A stretch of 64,000 bases of DNA from NCBI GenBank assembly GCA_009667805.1, contig CM019063.1:58450881-58514880 (forward strand), read 5' to 3'. This DNA comes from Leptobrachium leishanense (Eukaryota; Chordata; Amphibia; Anura; Megophryidae). Below are positions 57,706-64,000 of the stretch, piece after piece. Position 1 is the first letter of the stretch; every line of letters starts with the position of its first letter. Made by a program: the position numbers and the translations under genes. The notes below the pieces were generated by a model. The model ran no database searches and was not told the origin of the DNA. It saw nothing but the letters and a program-made list of their open reading frames with translations.

Positions 57706-58333
57706 TAGGGATGTGCGTTTCGGGTTTCGGAATTTCGGAATTTTCACGAAATTTCCCGATTCGTGTTTTCGGATGCGGCCGAATTTCCGAAAAATTTTAG
57801 ATCCGAAAATTTCAGATCCGAAATGTTTTCCGAGCCGAAACGAAAATTTTCGGATTTTCGAATGGACTTGAAATGTGTCAAACGAGGAGAACAGATTTTC
57901 CGAAAAACGAAAATTTTCCGAAAAACGAAAATTTCTGAAAAACGAAAATTTGTAAACGAAAATTCTGAAAAAACGAAAATTTTGTAAAAACGAAAATTTC
58001 TGAAAAACGAAAATTTTTCGAAAAAACGAAAAGTCGATACAAAAAACAGGCAAAATGACACGAAAAATACGAAAAATGGTCGATATTCCGAAAAATGTGC
58101 AATTCCGAAAAACGAAAATTTCCGAAATTACGAAAAGTCGATACAAAAACCGAGCACAGTGACACGAAAATACGAAAAATGGTCGAAATTCCGAAAAAAA
58201 AATGTACCCGAAAAACGTGCCGAATCGAATCGAATCGAAACCGAAATCGGTCGAAACGGGCCGAATCGAAAAGTTTAAAAATCCGAAAAATCGAACCGAA
58301 TCGAACCGAAAAAAAAATCGGTGCACAAGCCTA
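57706..58333. mobile_element. hAT-type MITE, CGAAAATTT-rich
   Basis: Ends TAGGGATGTGC and GTGCACAAGCCTA, with perfect 8-bp duplications GCATTTAG (57698-57705, 58334-58341). The interior is a degenerate run of CGAAAATTTCCGAAAAAC-type units. ORFs rich in Phe and Ser on the minus strand are low-complexity by-products. Related in ends and CGAA/TTCG richness to the 33.85-kb element. Confidence 0.88.
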
Positions 58334-58339
58334 GCATTT

Positions 58340-58696
58340 AGGGTTATTCAAAGAGCTCCGAATGGCTCCTGAAAGGTAACGGAACACTGAAAATCAACGT
58401 TCGGTTACCTTTCTTGGCCATTCGGCTATCCAGAGAGCAGGCGATTTGCCAAATCCTGACGAATTGCCTGCACATACGGTGCCTGTTCGGGGGCAGTGAA
58501 ATCCCCATAGAGAAGCAATGCTTCGGCTATTCAGGGAACACAAAACTGCTGGGTTGCCGAAATGCCCTGTCATTCGGTGGTTTAATTCGGCAGATTTATT
58601 CAGGTGAATCCCATAGGCTTCAATGTTAAAAATATTCCCGTTTTAATTCAATATCTAATAAACCGTTCATTATAAAATTCTGCAGTAAAAAGTCTC

Positions 58697-58745
<49 letters not shown>

Positions 58746-59060
58746 TAATTTTTAAACTTCATTTTTCTGTAACAGCCCTCTTTATTATCATTCCCTGGAC
58801 CTCATATGTAAATTCCAGACATTTTCGCTCAGCAGTTTCTTTGCAAACAGCGTTTCACTTTCCAAACATTCAAGCAAACTGTTTTATTCACTCCATTCGT
58901 CTGGGATGTCGGCTTTTTCTGGCGGCTGCGCTGCGTGTGATAGGCTCCTGCTCTGGGTTTTCCGGTGTTTTCGGCGGGTTAATCCAGATGTTTTTGTGGG
59001 TTTCGGTGTGCGTTCGCCCTCGTTTTGCGGTGAGTTTTCGGCAGATTTGCGGTGTATATT
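58340..59060. mobile_element. Harbinger-like MITE, long form, right end lost
   Basis: Starts AGGGTTATTCAAAGAGCTCC and follows the 38.37-kb copy, including the foldback GGTAACGGAACACTGA / TCAACGTTCGGTTACC. It has a (TA)n microsatellite at about 58706-58740. Homology stops near 59060, where the duplicated 128-bp block begins. Confidence 0.75.
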
Positions 59061-59188
59061 TCTGGAAAATGAGAATGTCGCCCTTTCCATATGGCAGGGC
59101 TCCACTGCAGCATGCATGATTTATAAATACGGCTGATGTACAGTGAGGTATATAGCTGTATGCTAGTTCCAAACGCACGGACAGATTC
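59061..59188 (+). repeat. 128-bp duplicated block, copy 2
   Basis: Partner of 56322-56449, inside SLC45A2 intron 1, 2739 bp downstream of copy 1, same orientation. Confidence 0.9.
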
Positions 59189-59633
59189 ATCAAATCGGAA
59201 CATTTCAGTTGCCAACGGTCTGTTTACTAGGGACCCCTCGGGTTTGTGGTCGGTGTCCTGGGGGTTAATTGCCCCATGATTCTGCCCCCAGATTTAGACT
59301 TTTAGCAGATAAGTTTGGAGTCAATTAACCCCTCGGAACCCTGTGCACAAAAGTGGAAACCTAGTACTTTTGGCGATTGATAGGTCAAGGGGAAAAAATG
59401 GGTGGTAACCCTAAGCATGAGGCTGCACTAGAAGCATTAGGTGCTCCAAACATTGTCCTCAAGCACTTGCAGCAACATATTTTAAGCCCCCTACTTGCGC
59501 ACAGGTGGGCCTATCAATATTTCTATGCTATGTGTGTTTAGGAATATTCCCTTTTTATTTTTTCTTAAGTTGCTGCTGGTACACGCCCCTGTTTTAGGTA
59601 GTCCGTAATGATTGCATCAGTCATCCCTCTCCC
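59189..59633. other. Intron sequence without recognised feature
   Basis: No ORF, splice-flanked exon or repeat border could be supported. Confidence 0.4.
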
Positions 59634-59636
59634 TAA

Positions 59637-59930
59637 GGCTCGTGTCAGACGAGCGCAACTAGTGTGCCCTCACTTACTGGCGCCCGTCGCAGCCGCGTGA
59701 TGCAGCGACGGGGCCGGTCACATGCTTGTGCGCGCGCAGCAAGTGTCTGTGTAGCGAATATCTCCGTTGATGCGCTAGAAAGCACGTCAATGGAGCTGCA
59801 AAGCGCGATCCTCCATAGGAGGATCTCAATTTGCACAGCTGAGCGCACTCAGCGGCAGCAGAGAGTAGAAGGAAGGTCCGCTCTCATGGACGTTCCTTCC
59901 ACTCTGCAGTGCGCTCGTCTGACACCAGCC
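59637..59930. mobile_element. CpG-rich foldback MITE, copy h (short form)
   Basis: TAA / TTA flanks; ends GGCTCGTGTCAGACGAGCGC and GCGCTCGTCTGACACCAGCC. The body (294 bp) differs from the longer copies. Confidence 0.8.
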
Positions 59931-60016
59931 TTAATGTTCACTTTTTACCTCTTGTGCTCATTCCAGATATTATTCGTTTTTTGGCTTTTGCTCATCATGT
60001 TTAAACACGATTTTAA

Positions 60017-60441
60017 GGCTAGGGTCAGACGAACGCATTTTCACGTTGTCTGTGAAAAAGTGCGTTCGAACGAATGGACGCATTTTTTCACGGAGTACGC
60101 GATAGCGGTCATACGATGCGCATTTGCGTTCGTGATTTTGTACGGATCATCAATAAAACACTTTGTGCATCTGGACGTTATGTTGGCCGGACATTAGCAG
60201 TGTCTGACATCTCCAATTCATGCACACACGCCGCTAGCGGACGCAGCGCACTCTGTACAACCGTACTAGCGGTTTTACGTTCTCGACAAAATGCGTTCGT
60301 TTGCCACTTGCGTTGCGCGGCCGGACTTTTGTGCGACCGTACTTCGTATATTGGCCGTCATTGCCCGGCATTTGCTGCTAGTGCGGCTGTAATTAAGTGC
60401 GCCTACACGCGCGTTCGCACTGCCTCAGTCTGACCCTAGCC
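60017..60441. mobile_element. CpG-rich foldback MITE, copy i (nested)
   Basis: TAA / TGA flanks; ends GGCTAGGGTCAGACGAACGC and CAGTCTGACCCTAGCC. Confidence 0.83.
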
Positions 60442-60764
60442 TGAAGCCACGTTTTTTTATACGACCCAGACATGTTATATATCGTTCTTTCCGGCCGACT
60501 CCGCAGATTCATAAGATGTCATTTTTATATGTATACGTCATGTCTTGCCTGAATATTATAACAAAAAATGCAATATCATTTGAATTTTTAATCTACAGTG
60601 TGTAAAGTGTTGTTTTTCACATTTTATTATCCAAGCCTTTGCGTTTATATTTTCTATGGGGTGCGCTTGTTAAATTTTTTTTTTTAGAAACGGGGACTCG
60701 TTACATTTTATTATTTTTGGGGGAGGGGGGGTGATTTTTAGCAAACCCCCCCCCCCCCCCATAA

Positions 60765-61173
60765 TCTGGAGTCAGACGAACGCAGTGCGAACGTGCATTT
60801 AGCCGCACTTTATTACGGCCGTGGTAGCAGCAACTGATGTTCAACGCAGGCCCACACACGCAGTTCGGCCGCGCAACGCAAGCGGCAAACAAACGCATTT
60901 TCGCAAACATCGAACCGCTAGTACTGACGCACAGGGTGCGCTGCGTCCGCATAGCGGCGTGTGTGCGTGATTAGGAGACGTCAGACACTGCTCATGTCCG
61001 GCCAACATAACGTCCAGACACCCAAAGTTTCCTGGTTTGGATCTGTAAAAAATCACGGCCAAAATTGCGCATCGTATGACCGCTATCGCGTCTTCCGTGG
61101 AAAAAATGCGTTCGGACGCATCAACGTACTTTTTGACGGTAGACGTGAAAAATGCGTTCGTCTGACCCCAGCC
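60765..61173. mobile_element. CpG-rich foldback MITE, copy j (nested)
   Basis: TAA / TTA flanks; ends TCTGGAGTCAGACGAACGC and GTTCGTCTGACCCCAGCC. A C run of 15 lies just before it. Confidence 0.78.
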
Positions 61174-61790
61174 TTAGAAAAAAATTGTTAGTGCAGTATC
61201 ATTATTTACATTTATAATTGAAATGGGAACAAATATTGCTGAATTAATAAAAAAATAACAAAAATAAAACAACACGTTTTTTATTTGTTCTTACTTTTAA
61301 ACCTGGTCACGCTCTGGCCTTTCAAATGACACCATCCATGACCTTCTAGCTGCCACCATTCGGGAGATAGGGGGTTCCTTTGAACCCCAATATCTCCACC
61401 AGGAGATACGTCAGGTGCCAAGGGGGGACCCGGAGGTGGAGCTGCCATCCAAGATGGCGGCCCCCACCGGAGCTAGGCCGCGATATGGCGCCGGATCGTG
61501 GCCCAGCATTTCAGGGGTTAAAGACAGGCATTGCTTGAAAGGTCAGACACTTTAGGGAGTGTGCATGTTGCCAGTGATGCAAGTTGCATCTCGATCACAC
61601 CTCCTGGCAGCAACACCTCCTGATCTCACACCTGACAAAGTTGTCTGTGAGTGCATCTATGTCCACGCTCGCTTATTGCTTCAAAACGTGTATTTCACTG
61701 AATTTTTGAAGTGTAAGTGTGTAATGTTCCATGTGAGCACACCCTAGTGCAGCAATGCTGAACCTTGGCACACCAGATCTTTTTGAACTA

Positions 61791-63651
61791 CAGTTGCAAG
61801 AAAAAGTATGTGAACCCTTTGGGATTACGTGGAGCTTTGCATGAATTGGTCATAAAATGTGCTCTGATCTTCATCTAAGTCACAACAATTTGAAAAACTC
61901 AGTCTGCTTAAAATAATACAACACAAACATTCTATGTTTTCATGTGTTTATTGAACATAACATGTAAACATTCACAGTGCAGGGTGGAAAAAGTATGTGA
62001 ACCCCTATCTTAATGACTTCTCCAAGAGCTAATTGGATCCAGGAGTGAGCCAACCTTGAGTCCAATCAGTGTGATATTATTGGATGTGTTGCTGAAAGCT
62101 GTCCTGCCCTTTAAAAACACACACCAGTTTTGGGTTTACTGGTTCCATTAAAATAATACAACACAAACATTGTATGTTTTCATGTTTTTATTGAACAGAA
62201 CATGTAAACATTCACAGTGCAGGGTGGAAAAAGTATGTGAACCTTTGGACTTAATAACTGGTTGACCCTCCTTTTCCAGCAATAACCTCAACCAAACGTT
62301 TCCTGTAGTTGCAGATCAGACCTGCACAACGATCTGGAGTAATTTTGGACCACTCCTCTTCACAAAACTGTTTCAGTGTAGCAATATTCTTGGGATGTCT
62401 GGTGTGAATCGCGCTCTCAAGGTCATGCCACAGCATTTCAATTGGGTTGAGGTCAGGACTCTGACTGGGCCACTCCAGAAGGCGTATTTTGTTTTGTTGA
62501 AGCCATTCTTTTGTTGAATTACTTGTATGCTTTGGGTCATTGTCCTGTTGCATCACCCATCCTCTGCAGAGCTTCAGTTGGCGGACAGATGGTCTTACGT
62601 TTTCCTGCAAAATGTCTTGATAAACTCTGGAATTCATTTTTCCATCAATAACAACAATCCGTCCAGGCCCTGAGGCAGCAAAGCAGCCCCAAACCATGAT
62701 GATCCCTCCGCCATGTTTTACAGTGGGATGAGGTTTTGATGTTGGCGTTCTGTGCCTATTTTTCTCCACACATAGTGTTGTGTGTTTTTTCCAAACAACT
62801 CAATTTTGGTTTCATCTGTCCACACAATATTTTGCCAGTAGTGCTGTGGAACATCCAGGTGCTCTTTTGCAAATTCAAATGTGCTGCAATATGCTTTTTG
62901 GACAGCAATGGCTTCCTCCGTGGTGTCCTCGCATGTACTCCATTCTTGTTTAATGTTTTCCTTGTTGTAGATGTGTCAACAAAAATGTTAGCCTGTGCCA
63001 GAGATTTCTGTAAGTCTTTAGCTGACACTCTAGGATTCTTCTTTACCTCATTAAGCATTCTGCACTGTGCTCTTGCAGTCATCTTTACAGGATGACCACG
63101 CCTAGGGAGAGTAGCAACAGTGCTGAACTTTCTCCATTTGTAGACAATGTGTCCACGGTAAGACAGACGAACATCAAGGCTTTTGGAGATACTTTTGTAA
63201 CCCTTTCCAGCTTCATGCATGTCAACAATTCTTGATCGTAGGTCTTCTGAGAGCTCTTTTCTGCGAGGCATGGTTCACAACAGGCGGTGCTTCTTGAAAC
63301 CAGTAAACCCAAAACTGGTGTCTGTTTTTAAAGGGCAGGACAGCTTTCAACAACACATCCAATAATATCACCCTGATCGGACTCAAGGTTGGCTCACTCC
63401 TGGCTTCAATTAGCTCTTGGAGAAGTCTTTAGGCTAGGGGATCACATACTTTTTCCACCCTGCACCGTGAATGTTTACATGTTCTGTTCAATAAAAACAT
63501 GAAAACATATAATGTTTGTGTTGTATTATTTTAAGCAGACTGTGTTTTTCAAATTGTTGTGACTTAGATGAAGATCAGAGCACATTTTATGACCAATTCA
63601 TGCAAAACTCCACGTAATCCCAAAGGGTTCACATACTTTTTATTGCCACTG
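61791..63651 (-). mobile_element. Tc1/mariner element, copy B (1861 bp, rearranged left end)
   Basis: TA on both sides (61789-61790, 63652-63653); ends CAGTTGCAAGAAAAAGTATG and ATACTTTTTATTGCCACTG. It is 248 bp longer than copy A because 62003-62148 is an inverted copy of its own right subterminal region (63295-63440), followed by a second copy of the left subterminal segment (62150-62240). Confidence 0.95.
62251..63271 (-). pseudogene. Tc1-like transposase, frameshifted
   Basis: Start [12 protein letters not shown] at 63271 with the paired helix-turn-helix region. A single-base loss near 62872 (TTGCAAATTC here, TTGCAAACTTC in copy A) shifts the frame just before the first catalytic Asp. The C-terminal half is then open from 62769 to 62251 and keeps QQDNDPKHTSN (second Asp) and [11 protein letters not shown] (Glu). 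It has fewer lesions than copy A, though its DNA-binding part has a rearranged stretch ([12 protein letters not shown]). Confidence 0.9.
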
Positions 63652-63755
63652 TACATGTCCTAGCATGCCAAGCCATGCTCGATGCGACCGAGCATCATGG
63701 GACATGTAGTTCAGAAACATCTGGGGTGCCAAGGTTTGCCATTGCTGCCCTAGTA

Positions 63756-64000
63756 GCGTGGGCAGCACAGGCCAGTGAGTATAGACGACCGTTCCTGAAC
63801 CTCTTGCCAATAAGTACGTCTAGACCTTTTGATTTTGACATTTTGAATGCGGTGATACGGCTTTGACTGGTATTTATGGGTAAACCAAGGTTAGTCGGAG
63901 ACACAGACCTTGAGACCTACACCTGTTGCTATGGCATTCGGCTATATAATGGAGTCTTTGTGATGGCTTGCAGTCCATAATAAGGTATTATTTAATTAAA
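63756..64000. other. Window end, no feature recognised
   Basis: Presumed SLC45A2 intron. No exon is visible. Confidence 0.4.

Larger units (their letters stand above)
59940..61555 (+). mobile_element. piggyBac-like family 1, with two nested MITEs
   Basis: Family blocks TTTTGCTCATCATGTTTAAA, CGACCCAGACATGTTATATATC and the GC-rich GGGAGATAGGGGGTTC appear in order. They are split by copies i and j of the CpG-rich MITE. Outer termini are degraded, so borders are approximate. Confidence 0.6.
61750..63747. mobile_element. hAT-type MITE split by a Tc1 element
   Basis: Ends CAGCAATGCTGAACCTTGGC and GCCAAGGTTTGCCATTGCTG. Flanked by CCCTAGTG (61742-61749) and CCCTAGTA (63748-63755), an 8-bp duplication with one mismatch. 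Without the Tc1 insertion it is about 135 bp and contains ACTACATGTCCCATGATGCTC-like foldback sequence. Confidence 0.85.

Noticed and set aside
57595..58326. 243-codon Phe/Arg/Ser-rich minus-strand ORF
   Set aside because: Translation of the degenerate CGAAAATTT repeats of a hAT MITE; low complexity only.

Overview
The window looks like intergenic and intronic DNA from a vertebrate with a repeat-rich genome, most probably an anuran amphibian. One host exon is recognisable: the first coding exon of SLC45A2 (MATP, a melanosomal MFS transporter), plus strand, about 56.85-57.23 kb. It ends in a clean GT donor, so the gene runs off the right edge. No tRNA or rRNA gene and no CRISPR array was seen. 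Almost everything else is mobile DNA or tandem arrays. The frog assignment is an inference from the repeat mix (Tc1/mariner, chromodomain Gypsy, L2/CR1 LINEs, frog-like L1 with a GGGCGTGGC 5' end, V-SINE-like tails, many TTAA-flanked and TNA-flanked MITEs).

Layout. 0-3.1 kb: a retroelement fragment with a CCHC zinc knuckle, an ORF expanded by a 30-bp coding minisatellite, and a 25-bp minisatellite. 3.1-4.6 kb: a minus-strand L1-like ORF1. 4.6-12 kb: two hammerhead-ribozyme-like motifs, a 0.46-kb direct duplication, TTAA-flanked (piggyBac-like) elements and a TA-flanked element carrying a minisatellite. 12-16 kb: a probable endogenous-retrovirus 3' end (envelope tail, purine tract, LTR) split by a Gypsy LTR piece and a hAT element that carries a related minisatellite. 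17.5-19.1 kb: a Tc1 element. 19.6-25.6 kb: L1-like copies and MITEs. 26.6-32.3 kb: a Gypsy chromovirus complete from LTR to LTR, with a perfect 5-bp target duplication but dead coding regions. 32.6-40 kb: minisatellites and nested MITEs. 41-45.3 kb: an L2-like LINE split by a CR1/Rex1-type fragment and by a 1.6-kb solo LTR. 45-50.6 kb: MITEs. 51-54.6 kb: a longer minus-strand copy of the L2-like LINE. 54.9-56.1 kb: a hAT element with a third related minisatellite. 56.3-57.2 kb: SLC45A2 5' region and exon. 57.3-64 kb: SLC45A2 intron filled with nested hAT, Harbinger-like, piggyBac-like and Tc1 elements.

Main points. (1) Three hammerhead-like motifs keep the same architecture while their stem I and stem II sequences covary; two keep the CTGATGA...GAAA core and one is decayed. 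(2) One minisatellite core, roughly GCCCCAGCTCACACATGGATAT, is expanded inside three DNA transposons with unrelated termini. (3) A perfect MITF-type M-box palindrome lies 240 bp upstream of the preferred SLC45A2 start codon. (4) Nested insertions give a relative-age record, with exact target-site duplications that can be read directly. All alignments were made by eye; no database search was run.
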